Assembly (NCBI GenBank): GCA_001184395.1
Contig: LFLF01000027.1
Coordinates: 1 to 34,962, forward strand
Direction of reading: 5' to 3'
Length of the DNA: 34,962 nucleotides
Source: Candidatus Paraburkholderia calva
GTDB lineage: Bacteria; Pseudomonadota; Gammaproteobacteria; Burkholderiales; Burkholderiaceae
Every line of letters starts with the position of its first letter. The first letter of the stretch is position 1. This document shows positions 1 to 8,908 of the stretch, one piece after another. A program made the position numbers and the translations under genes. Under the pieces are notes generated by a model. It saw nothing but the letters and a program-made list of their open reading frames with translations. It did no database searches and had not been told where the DNA came from.

Positions 1-108
1 CCGACGTTTTCCCGCGAGCCAAGCCGACCAGCGGATGCTTCAAGTTGATCTGTTCTCGAGCGGTTGACGGAAGAAATCTTCCTCGGTCACGGGCGTCTTC
101 GGACCCAT
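1..108 (-). pseudogene. IS5-family transposase, N-terminal relic (runs off window)
   Basis: Read on the minus strand from the ATG at 106-108, the peptide begins MGPKTPVTEEDFFRQPL and then continues in another frame as EQINLKHPLVGLARG. Together these match the typical N-terminus of an IS5-group transposase with a DUF772-type domain. The shift falls where one base of the expected Leu-Arg-Glu stretch is missing, so the copy is dead at least here. A GAGG ribosome-binding motif precedes the ATG. The remainder lies beyond the left edge, so inverted repeats and target duplication cannot be judged. The family call rests on recall of the N-terminal pattern. Confidence 0.6.
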
Positions 109-807
109 CCGCACCTCGTCGAAAAATGCAAGATTTAAGCGTTAATATGCCTGCTTCCTGCAATTCGCTCAACATGGTTTGGGCTGGAGTGCTTGGTGGG
201 ATAAAGCTTTAGGAATTGTTCAGGATCGGCTAGTTAGGCGCGATAGATTTCCCAGCTGCGTTTGAAAAAGCGTCGACGAGCGGCTGAATCGCTACGGCGA
301 GTCGCAAGCGCTGTGTAAGCCGCCGCCGACGCATAACCACCGAGAAACACGAAAACCTCTGCTGAATCACGCATATTGATGCAGCTTAAAGCGCGATAGC
401 ACGCTTCCCGTGATGTGGTCCACCGCGATAATCAGCGGCACGACGCTTCGAAAGGAGTTGACTTCGAGAGAACGTGTGTTCGGGGAATTCGTTTGATTGA
501 ACGCTCCACGAGCTGCGGTTTCGGCGCGCTCCCGTAAAGAAAATGTACGCGCATACTGAATTTGTACCTAGCTTAGAAAGAAAATTCCCTTTATCAACCG
601 GTATTTAAATTAACACTCGAAAACAGTCGGCAAGCTGGCGGCAGAATGACTTTTTTTGTCGGCTTTCAAGTAAATATGTCGACAGCCAGACTCGACAAAA
701 CCGGGTCGCGGAAAGGAATGCCTGCTTGCTCTCCCTGATTCGCTGGAACAAACCCTGATGCTATCCAATGTTATCCCTAGCAATAAGCAGGGCAGGAGGT
801 CAACGTC
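109..807. other. Long region without a recognisable gene
   Basis: About 700 bp with no long ORF of plausible composition and no RNA gene I recognise. The left end should hold the terminal inverted repeat of the transposase relic. The stretch 540-700 is more AT-rich than its surroundings. A short open stretch on the minus strand around 240-370 does not match a family I can name. The region is probably decayed coding sequence plus the promoter of the small gene starting at 808. Confidence 0.5.
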
Positions 808-1050
808 ATGTCATTCCATCTCGAAAGTGCGCATCTGGTTGCCATGGTAGCGATTGCACTGGCCATCGCATTGTTGCTCGCGGTGAAGTTTCGGCCGGCG
901 ACATGGCGCGGTGTCATCTGCAAGGCGGTGATCGCCAATGTAAGCGCAATTGCGGTTGCATTAGCTTTCGAATTGCTGATAACGCGATCTGCGCGCACGC
1001 TTTCTCAGAGAAATTTCAAATTGGTTGAACCAAATTGGTTGAACTTCTAA
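808..1050 (+). CDS. Small two-helix membrane protein, function unknown
   Basis: An 80-residue protein. The start is supported by a strong AGGAGG ribosome-binding site about eight bases upstream of ATG 808. Residues about 8-26 (rich in Ala, Ile, Leu) form one membrane helix and about 37-58 a second, joined by a short basic loop with KFRPATWRG. The C-terminus is short and polar. I do not recognise a named family. It is probably an inner-membrane protein. The ATG at 768 in another frame gives an unlikely composition and no good ribosome-binding site. The neighbours are a gene-free stretch and a dead ClC gene, so context gives no function. Confidence 0.55.
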   Translation: MSFHLESAHLVAMVAIALAIALLLAVKFRPATWRGVICKAVIANVSAIAVALAFELLITRSARTLSQRNFKLVEPNWLNF

Positions 1051-1280
1051 TACAGGAGGCAGTCGCAATAAATATTGCGGCAAGTATTGAGCTGTTTCGA
1101 GTGCGCTGCAACCTTCGCCTCTCCGTTCCTGCTTATAGCGGGAGCGTTTCTTGGGCGCCCGGCGAAACCCGCGCCTATTTCTTTTTTCAGCCCTGCGAAT
1201 ATCGCGCGTCGTTTCGCATCCGGCACACCATCCGTCCTCCAAGCAGTCTTTATAATCAGCGCTTTGCCTCCAGGCCGACG

Positions 1281-2656
1281 CATGCTCCGCACCCTTCGCT
1301 CCCTCTCCGTCTTCACCGCGCGGCGTACGCGCAGCCTCTGGCGCCGTTACGGCATCTTCTGGCTCGGGGCGATCGCCGTCGGTCTCATCGCGGTGTATTA
1401 TGCGCGGCTCATCGACTGGGGCTTCGGCGTGTTCACCGACCTCCGGCAACAACACCCCTGGTCGCCGCGTCACGCCGGCCGCCGCCGCGCTCTGCGTGTT
1501 CGTCACGCGGACATTCTTCCGCGGCTCGGAAGGCAGCGGCATCCCGCAAGTGATCGCGGTGCTGCACAGTCCGACCACCGAAGCCGGCAGCCACCTGCTG
1601 ACCATGCGGATTCTACTGAGCAAGATCGCGGTATCGCTGGTCGCGATTCTCGGCGGCTTCACCATCGGACGCGAATGACCCACCGTGCAGGTCGGCGCCG
1701 CGCTGATGTTCAACATGCGGCGCTTCTTTCCGCGCTCGAATGCGCGCATCGAACGGCAACTCGTGCTGTCAGGCGCGGCGGCGGGACTGTCGGCCGCGTT
1801 CAACACACCGCTCGCCGGGATCGTGTTCGCGATCGAGGAACTCACGCGCAGCTTCGAGGTGCGGACCAGCGGTGTGCTGATCACCGGGATCATCATCGCG
1901 AGCATCGTCGCACTCGGCTTGCAGGGCAATTACACGTACTTCGGCGCCATCGACGTCGACACCCATTTTCCGCGGATGCTCGCGGTCGCCGTGGGCATGG
2001 CGACGGTCATCACCGGCATCGCGGACGGGATCTTCTGCTGGCTGCTGCTCAACACGTCCAAGTGGATTCCCGCGCCGCTGCGCGCACTGTACGGGTCGCG
2101 CCCGGTGGTCTTCGCGGTGATTTGCGGTTTCGTTATCGCGGCGGTGGGGCTGATTTCCGGCAATACGACTTTCGGCAGTGGCTACGTGGAAGCGCGCGGC
2201 CTGCTCGAAGGGCGCGAACGTCTGTAGATGTTTTATCCGCTGTTGAAAATGATGTCGATGATCGGCTCGTATCTGCCGGTATTCCGGGCAGAATTTTCGC
2301 GCCGTCGCTGTCGATCGGCGCGGGCTTCGGCAACGTGTTGCACACGATATTCACGCAGACGCCGCTGTCGATGCTGATCGCGCTCGCGATGGTCGGCTAT
2401 CTTGCCGCAGTGACGCAATCGCCGATCACGGCCTTCGTCATCGTGATGGAGATGATCAACGGTCACGCGCTCGTGATCTCTCTGATGGCGACCGGGCTGA
2501 TCTCGAGCCGCGTGTCGCGCCTGTTCGCGCGCCGCTGTACGAGGCGCTATCGGAGCGCTATATCGCGCGCGACCGCTGCCGGCGCCCTCGCCGGAGGTGC
2601 CGGACGCGGGCCCAGAGCAAGCGCGGGGCGATGGGGAAACCGCGCCGCGCGGCTGA
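1281..2656 (+). pseudogene. ClC-family chloride channel/antiporter, broken
   Basis: Pieces of a voltage-gated ClC protein appear in all three plus frames in the right order. The N-terminal region MLRTLRSLSVFTARR and first helix (about 1281-1450) are followed by a frameshift. TPAAAALCVFVTRTFFRGSE then leads to GGFTIGRE and a TGA at 1676-1678, in the same frame as the following TVQVGAALMF. GREGP is the anion selectivity motif, so the stop replaces its second Gly. LSAAFNTPLAGIVFAIEE follows, then another frameshift near 2270 before IFAPSLSIGAGFGNVLH. The C-terminal tail (LYEALSERYIARD, then PLPAPSPEVPDAGPEQ) changes frame again and ends at TGA 2654-2656. At least three frameshifts plus one nonsense codon make this a non-functional gene. 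Family membership is certain; substrate or subtype is unknown. Confidence 0.9.
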
Positions 2657-2775
2657 ATCATGCAGCGCGCCGCAAGCGTGCGCGAGACACCCGCAAACGT
2701 TTTCGTCGTCAGAAAAAACCGAAATTGAAGATTTGGATTCCGGCTTTTTTTAATGCAGTGAGAGAAGCGAACGGC

Positions 2776-2794
2776 CGCGCGGCCAAACCGCGCG
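2776..2794 (-). terminator. GC hairpin after minE, weak terminator candidate
   Basis: A perfect 7-bp inverted repeat (CGCGCGG, 5-base loop, CCGCGCG) lies about 20 bp past the minE stop on the minus strand. No T-run follows directly, so it may only pause RNA polymerase or act with Rho. An A/T-rich imperfect hairpin at about 2715-2752 could serve the plus strand. Confidence 0.35.
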
Positions 2795-2812
2795 AGCCGA
2801 GAGAAGGTCGAA

Positions 2813-3067
2813 CTATGCCTGCGGAATTTCGATCTTTACTTCCAGCACTTCGAGATCATCCTGACGTTCGAGGCTCACCCGAATGTCATCGTCGGAAATC
2901 TTTACGTACTTCGAAATCACGGCAACCAGTTCCCGTTGCAACGCCGGCAGATAATCGGCGGCGGCTTTGCCACCTGCGCGCTCGTGCGCAATGATCAGCT
3001 GCAAGCGTTCCTTCGCGACCGTAGCGGACTTTCTTTTCTCGCCCAGCAAAAACGAAAGAATCGACAT
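2813..3067 (-). CDS. minE: Cell division topological specificity factor MinE
   Basis: 84 residues, the usual MinE length. The N-terminus [20 protein letters not shown] is the membrane-targeting and MinD-binding part. [10 protein letters not shown] is the contact helix that stimulates the MinD ATPase. The C-terminal half (about 35-84, ending in [11 protein letters not shown]) is the dimerisation/topology domain. It works at the inner membrane, driving pole-to-pole MinD oscillation so that the MinC inhibitor is kept away from mid-cell. It is last in the minC-minD-minE operon, nine bases after the minD stop. The gene is intact and shows no odd features. Confidence 0.97.
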   Translation of the reverse strand: MSILSFLLGEKRKSATVAKERLQLIIAHERAGGKAAADYLPALQRELVAVISKYVKISDDDIRVSLERQDDLEVLEVKIEIPQA

Positions 3068-3076
3068 TGCATCCCC

Positions 3077-3892
3077 TTACTTGGTGCCGAAGATGCGTTG
3101 CAGCAGGCCCGGTTTCTGATAATCGGTAAAGCGCAGCGTTTTCTGCTCCCCGAGAAAGCGCGACACCACGTCCTTGTACGATTCGGCAACCGTGGTGCCG
3201 TCCAGATGCACCGCGGGCATGCCCTGATTCGACGCATGCAGCACGTCTTCCGACTCCGGAATCACGCCGATCAGTTCGGTGCGCAGAATCTCCTGGATGT
3301 CCGACAGCGACAGCATTTCGCCTTCGGACACGCGCTTCGGGTTGTAGCGCGTGATCAGAAGATGCTCCTTGATCGGGTCCTTGCCTTCCATTGCGCGCTT
3401 GGTCTTCGACGACAGGATGCCGAGAATGCGGTCTGAATCGCGTACCGACGACACTTCCGGATTCGTCACGATGAGCGCTTCGTCGGCGAAGTGCATGGCC
3501 ATCAGCGCGCCCGACTCGATACCCGCCGGCGAATCGCAAACGATGTATTTGAAGTCCATCTTGATCAGCTCGTTGATGACGTTCTCCACGCCTTCGAGCG
3601 TGAGCGCGTCTTTATCGCGCGTCTGCGAGGCCGGCAGGATGTAGAGGTTCTCGCACTTCTTGTCCTTGATGAGCGCCTGATTCAGGTTCGCCTCACCTTG
3701 GATAACGTTGATGAGGTCGTACACCACGCGACGCTCGCAACCCATGATGAGGTCGAGATTGCGCAGACCGACGTCGAAGTCGATCACGGCCGTCTTGTGG
3801 CCGCGCAATGCGAGCGCCGATGCAAAGCTCGCGCTGGTCGTCGTCTTGCCGACGCCGCCCTTTCCCGAAGTCACCACAATGATTTTTGCCAT
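3077..3892 (-). CDS. minD: Septum site-determining ATPase MinD
   Basis: 271 residues starting MAKIIVVTSGKGGVGKTTT. The deviant Walker A motif GKGGVGKT sits at about 10-17, and VCDSPAGIESGA is the Walker B region. The C-terminal GLLQRIFGTK is the amphipathic membrane-targeting helix. ATP-bound MinD binds the inner membrane, recruits MinC to block FtsZ rings near the poles and is released by MinE. ATG 3892 is chosen because the family begins exactly there. An in-frame ATG 60 bases further upstream would add an unrelated polar extension. It lies between minC and minE in the usual order and is intact. Confidence 0.97.
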   Translation of the reverse strand: MAKIIVVTSGKGGVGKTTTSASFASALALRGHKTAVIDFDVGLRNLDLIMGCERRVVYDLINVIQGEANLNQALIKDKKCENLYILPASQTRDKDALTLEGVENVINELIKMDFKYIVCDSPAGIESGALMAMHFADEALIVTNPEVSSVRDSDRILGILSSKTKRAMEGKDPIKEHLLITRYNPKRVSEGEMLSLSDIQEILRTELIGVIPESEDVLHASNQGMPAVHLDGTTVAESYKDVVSRFLGEQKTLRFTDYQKPGLLQRIFGTK

Positions 3893-3962
3893 ACAAGTAA
3901 CCTTGTGTTCGTCAATTAATCCGCTCGCGTCCGGCTGAGCGCGCCAGGGCATCGGCGCGGCT

Positions 3963-4748
3963 TCAGGTCAGACGCAGCGGTTCGACCATCAGTTTTTCTT
4001 CGTCCAGCCAGATCTGCACGGGCTTACTCGCGACTTCCGCAGGCAGCGGATTTTCGGTGGTCCGGTAAATGCCCGCGATGGAGACCAGTTCCGGCTCCAG
4101 GCACGTGCAGAAAATCCGCGCGTCGAGATTGCCGTGCACGCCCGCGAGCGCGCGGCCACGCAACGGCGCATAGATATGGATATTGCCTTCCGCGATCACT
4201 TCCGCGCCGTAGGACACGAGCCCGAGCACGATGAGATCGCCCTTCGCATACACCTGCTGGCCCGAGCGCAGCGGACGGTCGATGATGGTCGCCGGTTGCG
4301 GCATGGTGAGTGGCGGCGGCGTGCTGGCGACGGCGGCTTCTATCACCTTAGCGGCGTCGGAGTTCGGCTTTGCTTCGTCCAACGAAGGCTTCGGCGCGCC
4401 ACGACGGTTGCGCGCCTCGAGAATCGGCAGGCCACCTTCGTTCGCCCACTGGATCGCCCATGTCTGCGCGGGCAGCGCGCATACGCCGATGGGGTGCATA
4501 CGCACGCTCGTCAACAGCTTTTCCAGCTTCGCCAGCGACACATGCTTACCTTCGCCGCCAGCGGTGTTTTCAGCGAGCCGCCGCACGTCGATGGCAACGA
4601 CATCGCCCGCGAAGAATTCGGGTGTCGCTTCGAAGCGCCGCGTGAGTTCCGTGCGGAGTGCATCGAAGTCGGGAGTCTTGACGACGAAGAGAAGCGTGTC
4701 GACGGAGCCGCTGTGCAATTCGAAGAAGGGCGTTTTGTTGAGCGACAT
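3963..4748 (-). CDS. minC: Septum site-determining protein MinC
   Basis: 261 residues starting [20 protein letters not shown]. The N-terminal domain (about 1-105) inhibits FtsZ polymerisation. A Pro/Ala-rich linker (about 125-165) leads to the C-terminal beta-helix domain ([16 protein letters not shown] onward), which binds MinD and dimerises. The ORF is open 54 bases further upstream, but that extension is not family-like. Seventy bases separate its stop from the minD start. The first gene of the operon; no lesions seen. Confidence 0.96.
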   Translation of the reverse strand: MSLNKTPFFELHSGSVDTLLFVVKTPDFDALRTELTRRFEATPEFFAGDVVAIDVRRLAENTAGGEGKHVSLAKLEKLLTSVRMHPIGVCALPAQTWAIQWANEGGLPILEARNRRGAPKPSLDEAKPNSDAAKVIEAAVASTPPPLTMPQPATIIDRPLRSGQQVYAKGDLIVLGLVSYGAEVIAEGNIHIYAPLRGRALAGVHGNLDARIFCTCLEPELVSIAGIYRTTENPLPAEVASKPVQIWLDEEKLMVEPLRLT

Positions 4749-4874
4749 AAGAAAACTGCCAAAAATTTTGCGTATTTTACAGGCGTACGCGCGCACGGCC
4801 ATAATTTTTCCGGCCGATTCCAGCTATCGAAAACGAGGAGTGCGCGTGATGCGCGATGAATGCGGCAGACGAAT

Positions 4875-5399
4875 TCAGGCGTCGCGATTGACCTGCATGT
4901 GACGCACGTAAAGGGCTTCGGCTTCCACCTCGTTGGCGGGCATCGCGCGTCGGTCGCCGGTGGGACCGAAGCCGAGACGTTCGTAGAAACGCATCGCGGT
5001 GCGGTTTTCTTCCGCGATCCACGCATGCACTTCGGATGCGCTCTGTTCCGCGAGCCATTGCGACGCGACGTTCACGAGCAATTCCCCGCCACGCAGATGA
5101 CGCACCGCCGGTGCGACCCACAGCGCGTTGACGAAGGCGCGCGCGTAATCGCCGTCTTCGATGTACGCGTGCACGAGGCCGCACGGATGGCCTTCGGTGT
5201 ACAGCAGGAAGGTCGCGAGCTGCGGCGATTGCGCGTGCAGCGCGGCGGTTTCGTCGAACGATGCGGGATCGACGAGCAGTGCATCGGCCAGGGTCTCGCC
5301 GAATGCATAGGGCGCTTCGCGTAGCGATGCCGTGCGCAGTTCGCGAAGCACCGAACCCTGTTGCGCGACGATACGGCTGACGGTCAATGAAGGACTCAT
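4875..5399 (-). CDS. GNAT-family N-acetyltransferase
   Basis: 174 residues. The GNAT fold is visible: VNALWVAPAVRHLRGGELL carries the beta4 strand and the acetyl-CoA pyrophosphate loop, here RHLRGG where R/Q-x-x-G-x-A/G is usual. HAWIAEENRTAMRFYERLGF is the typical C-terminal beta5-alpha4 segment. The enzyme should transfer acetyl from acetyl-CoA to an amine; the substrate is unknown. It is transcribed in the same direction as minC, with about 125 bp between them, so cotranscription is possible but not shown. The family call is firm, the role open. Confidence 0.85.
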   Translation of the reverse strand: MSPSLTVSRIVAQQGSVLRELRTASLREAPYAFGETLADALLVDPASFDETAALHAQSPQLATFLLYTEGHPCGLVHAYIEDGDYARAFVNALWVAPAVRHLRGGELLVNVASQWLAEQSASEVHAWIAEENRTAMRFYERLGFGPTGDRRAMPANEVEAEALYVRHMQVNRDA

Positions 5400-5618
5400 G
5401 CGTTGCTCATGCAGACAATTTCTCTCTGGCTCTTTGAGTCATGGGCGGTGCGGCCGACGATTCATCGAGCTTTCATCGAACCCGCAGCCAGCCCCAAAGG
5501 CCACTTCGTAGCTTCAACCGAACGGGCGTACCCGTCAATTCCTAAATCTCGGAAAGTGCTTTACAGTGCACACCCGTGCCCTGCCGCAAGCGCTTTTCGC
5601 ACCGCGATGGCACAGCGC

Positions 5619-6395
5619 TCACGGGACTGCATACGGGCCGGTGCCGTCCGGCCAGAGCGTCAGCAACTCGAAGCCGTCGTCGGTGACCGCGACCATGTGC
5701 TCCCACTGCGTGGACAGCGAGCGGTCCTTCGTCGTGACGGTCTAGCCGTCGCGGGATTGCTGCGTGGCCGTGCGGCCCCGCGTTGATCATCGGTTCGATG
5801 ATGAAGACAAGGCCGTGCTTGAGGCGCAGGCCCGCGCCGCGTTGGCCGTAATGCAGCACCTGCGGATCTTCGTGATAAACACGCCCGATGCCGTGTCCGC
5901 AGTACTCGCGCACGACGGAAAAGCCTTCGCGATGCGCGACCGCCTGGATCGCCGCGCCGATGTCGCCAAGCGGGCGCCGAGCTTCACCTCGCGGATGCCC
6001 GCCACCATCGCCTTGTAAGTCGTCGCGACGAGGCGTTGCGCTTCCTTATTCGGCGTGCCGCCGTGATACATGCGGCTGGTGTCGCCGAAGTAGCTGTCCT
6101 TGATGATCGCGATGTTGATGATGTCGCCGTCCTTCAGTTCCTTCGGCCCCGGAATGCCGTGACACACGACATGATTCACGGAGGCGCAGATCGTCTTCGG
6201 AAAACCCATGTAGCCGACGTTCGCCGGCACGGCCTTCAATTCGTTGACGATGAAGCGATTGCAGATGGCGTCGAGTTCGTTGGTAGTGACGCCGGGGCGC
6301 ACGTGGTCGGCGATCATCGCGAGGACTTCGGCGACCATGCGGCCGGAGATGCGTAACTTCTCGATGTCGGCGGGTGACTTGAGCGTGATGGCCAT
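5619..6395 (-). pseudogene. map: Type I methionine aminopeptidase, broken
   Basis: The N-terminal part (MAITLKSPADIEKLRISGRM to VKLGARL) is in one frame. From about 5950 the family sequence continues in another frame (REYCGHGIGRVYHEDPQVLH, then IIEPMINAG). A second shift near 5755 restores TQWEHMVAVTDDGFELLTLW in a third frame, ending at TGA 5619-5621. Independently, the metal site is damaged. The family has GDIINID followed by about ten residues to GDTSRM, but here the text is GDIINIAIIKDSYFGDTSRM. The first metal-binding Asp (D97 in E. coli) and two residues are missing. The His of NHVVCHGIPG and the second Asp remain. Map is essential, so I infer that another intact copy exists elsewhere, as is usual in Burkholderia. 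Confidence 0.9.
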
Positions 6396-6656
6396 TTAGC
6401 GATGCAGAGGTGTTCGACTCGCCTGCGCGGTGTTCCGACGGCTTCATGGGCCGACTGCGAACAACATGACGCGCGCAAGGCAATGGGGCCGATGATAGCA
6501 CTTGCACGCGAGCCGGCTTTCCGCGGAGGAGTTTGCGTAACCTTTCCGGCGCTTGCCCGCGTGTCCGCCGCTGACGTCTTGTGATGTGTGACTCTTTGTG
6601 TTGAAGTGGCGCGGATTCGCCATCGCGCGCATTGTGCGCGCACATGCACGGAGGCC

Positions 6657-7013
6657 ATGACTTTGCATCGAATGCTTGTTGTATCGACCATCGTATGCGC
6701 AGCGGCCGCGCTCGCCGCGTGCGGTACGATCACGAGCGGTCCTGAACTGCGCGCCTCGAAGCCGGTGATCAACGTGTCGTCGGCGCGCGCGGCGTCCGAC
6801 ATATCGGCTTGCCTGCAACGAATGATTCCCTCCTCGCATATCGTGTGCGATCAGGGCAATACGGAAGAAGTGGTGTTTGGCTCGAACGCGTGGCTCGTGA
6901 CGCTGACGCCATCGGCGTATGGATCGATCGTGAAGGTGCAGCAGTCGTCGCACGACGATGGCGGCGTGCCGGAGCCGGAACTGCGCTTCGATATCGCACG
7001 CTGCACGGTTTGA
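6657..7013 (+). CDS. Small predicted lipoprotein, function unknown
   Basis: 118 residues from ATG 6657, with GGAGG just upstream at tight spacing; ATG 6672 is an alternative start. The N-terminus (MTLHRMLVVSTIVCAAAALA) is a signal sequence ending in the lipobox LAAC, so the mature protein should be lipidated on that Cys. The mature part is small, with three further Cys, including SACLQRM and SHIVCDQG, and a C-terminal DIARCTV, which may form disulfides in the periplasm. I do not recognise a functional family. A strong terminator 52 bases downstream closes a one-gene unit. Confidence 0.75.
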   Translation: MTLHRMLVVSTIVCAAAALAACGTITSGPELRASKPVINVSSARAASDISACLQRMIPSSHIVCDQGNTEEVVFGSNAWLVTLTPSAYGSIVKVQQSSHDDGGVPEPELRFDIARCTV

Positions 7014-7064
7014 TCCCCGCGCACGCAAAGCTGCCGTGCGCGCAGAGTGAAGTACCGAGGCAAA

Positions 7065-7109
7065 CACAAAAACCCCGCAGTCTTGCGACATGCGGGGTTT
7101 TTGTGTTTT
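7065..7109 (+). terminator. Rho-independent terminator of the lipoprotein gene
   Basis: A perfect 15-bp inverted repeat CACAAAAACCCCGCA / TGCGGGGTTTTTGTG (7065-7079 and 7091-7105) with an 11-base loop, followed by TTTT. The A-rich left arm means it could also work on the minus strand. Confidence 0.93.
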
Positions 7110-7401
7110 GGCGGGCCGCGTCCGATAGTAAAGATCACTACGTTACGCTATAGTCCTCTCATGATGGTCACATCTGGATAAGCGCACGTTGTCGTCAGGC
7201 TCTGGCAATAACACACCCACAGCGTCGGCAGCTAGCAAGGCTGGCTGCATTGTCGGGCTCTATGCGCCCCTCCAAAACCGGATATCCTCGTCCCGGCCCG
7301 ACTAGGAACGAGAACAGAACCGCCGCAGCGAGTCGGAGTCCTCTGAGATCAGCGCGTATAGCGATATCAAGGTAGCCGAGGGTCTCACTCTCTCGATCGG
7401 C

Positions 7402-8089
7402 TTGTACCTAGGCAACTACCTCGTCAGCCTCAACGGCGACCCAGCACTCGGTACCATTTTCCACAGTGACATAGGCGAACTATTTTTTGCTGCTCACCGG
7501 TCCGCGTGCCGAGGGCGAACAGGACGGGCCGAAGCATATGTACTTCGTGCTCGTCGATGGCGGGCGCACCGGGCTCATCGGCGGCGAGTTTCAGGAGATG
7601 CTGCGCTGCATCCGGTGCTGCGGTGCATGAATCATTGTCCGGTGTATTAGAAGATCGGTGGGCATGCGTATGGCTAGGTCTATCCCGGGCCGATAGGCTC
7701 GGTGCTGACGCCGGCGTAGTCGGTATCGACAAGGCGCTCGATCTGCCGCAGGCCGCGACCTTGTGCGGCGAATGCAATAGCGTGTGCCCGGTCGGCATTC
7801 CCTTGTCCGATCTGTTGCGCAAGCTGCGCGAGAAACAAACGAAGCGACGTCTGCGCCCATGGACGGAACGCGCGGCGCTCGCGGCATGGGCTATCTGGCG
7901 ATGCGGCCTACGGCCTATGCGCTCTTCACCAAGCTTGTGGTCCGCGCGATGGAGCGCATGGGCGGCAACCGGAAGACGATCTCGCGCTTGCCGATGGGCG
8001 CGGGCTGGACCGGCACACGAGACATGCCCGCGCCGGTGGGGCGGACGTTTCGCGAGCTGTACAAGGCGCAAGGCTCGCATCTGGGTTGA
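7402..8089 (+). pseudogene. lutB: LutB (YkgF) iron-sulfur lactate-oxidation subunit, C-terminal relic
   Basis: Scattered over three frames are the segments RAEGEQDGPKHMYFVLVDGG, GEFQEMLRCIRC, CMNHCPVY, GSVLTP, LPQAATLCGECNSVCPVGIP and SRLPMGAGWTGTRDMPAPVG, in the order of the LutB C-terminal half with its two 4Fe-4S Cys clusters. Lesions: a frameshift inside the first Cys motif, TAG at 7648-7650 (Gln expected), TAG at 7675-7677 (Trp expected), a lost base at about 7717 and further shifts near 7890. The N-terminal half and the lutA and lutC partners are absent, so the L-lactate oxidation operon is gone here. The left boundary is uncertain. The open stretch 7309-7480 in the same frame as the CMNHCPVY segment is not clearly LutB. 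Confidence 0.85.
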
Positions 8090-8111
8090 ACCCGGATCGA
8101 TCGATCGCTAT

Positions 8112-8150
8112 AAAAAAACGGCGACGGAAATTTCCGGCGCCGTTTTCTTC
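8112..8150. terminator. Bidirectional hairpin terminator
   Basis: AAAACGGCG (8115-8123) pairs with CGCCGTTTT (8138-8146), and the loop itself contains the palindrome CGGAAATTTCCG. A-run on the left and T-run on the right make it usable in both directions: for the minus-strand lipoprotein gene that ends at 8167 and for the former lutB on the plus strand. Confidence 0.85.
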
Positions 8151-8166
8151 GATGCCGTGATTCGCG

Positions 8167-8634
8167 TCAGTTTCCGATCGGGCCTTCGTGCCAGCGCTGC
8201 GGATTGCCACCGACACCTCCACCGCGATTGCCGCCACCATTCGATGGTGGCGGTGCGGCAGGACGTCCCGGCGGCACGCCACTGACCGCCCGTGGCAACT
8301 GTCCACCGCCGCCTGCCTGCGGCGGCGTGCCGCCACGGCCTGGGGGCGGCACGCCCGGTCCGCGAGCCGGCGGCGGTCTGTGCCAGCCGCCCGGATACGG
8401 CTGACGCCAGCCCGGACCGTCATCCCAATAGCGCGGTCCCGGACCGTAGTAATACCCGCCATTCACGACGACGCCCGGCTGCACGACCGGACCACCGCCG
8501 TAGTAGCCGTAGCTCGGTTTGTCGTAGACGCCGGGATAGCCGCCACCGTAGCCGGAGCTGTCGGGATAGGCGGCGCATCCGCACAGTAGCGCAACGGACG
8601 ACGCAACCAGAAGACCACTTACCGCGAATTTCAT
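8167..8634 (-). CDS. Gly/Pro/Tyr-rich lipoprotein, function unknown
   Basis: 155 residues. MKFAVSGLLVASSVALLCGC is a lipoprotein signal peptide with the lipobox LCGC, lipidation expected at Cys20. The mature protein is low-complexity: a Gly/Tyr-rich first part (YGGGYPGVYDKPSYGYYGGG) and a Pro/Gly-rich second part (PPPARGPGVPPPGRGG). It ends with NPQRWHEGPIGN. Such proteins are common in Burkholderiaceae envelopes and probably disordered. No enzymatic motif is present. It is a single-gene unit with its own terminator. The frame is supported by the signal peptide and consistent composition. Confidence 0.75.
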   Translation of the reverse strand: MKFAVSGLLVASSVALLCGCAAYPDSSGYGGGYPGVYDKPSYGYYGGGPVVQPGVVVNGGYYYGPGPRYWDDGPGWRQPYPGGWHRPPPARGPGVPPPGRGGTPPQAGGGGQLPRAVSGVPPGRPAAPPPSNGGGNRGGGVGGNPQRWHEGPIGN

Positions 8635-8908
8635 ATCGTTTGAAAAAATGCTCGATTGTTACTGGATCAGATTGTTTGTACGGCTCTTTGTCCCGACAAC
8701 TTTGTAAGCCTTTATGACGGCGGGAAGTCATCACATGCTGCTAAACGCATGCAGCACGATTCGGGCCGACAAGTTGCTTGTTGTCCGTAGTACCTTTGCT
8801 TTTCAGTGGCTTTTTAAGATTCGGCCGAATGCGTAGCATGTGAAGAAGCGTCCGTCAATGGCATTTCATTTCCATCCGAGGCGGCACACCAAAACCCAGG
8901 GCAGTCCC

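Noticed and set aside
961-1929. 322-codon minus-strand ORF opposite the ClC relic
   Set aside because: Composition (Arg/Ala/Pro-rich, no family motif) is that of an antisense shadow, and the plus strand carries clear ClC motifs.
1075-2994. A 639-codon plus-strand ORF
   Set aside because: It mixes three true ClC segments with out-of-frame Arg-rich text and runs past the ClC end into the minE region. It is an accident of high GC, not one protein.
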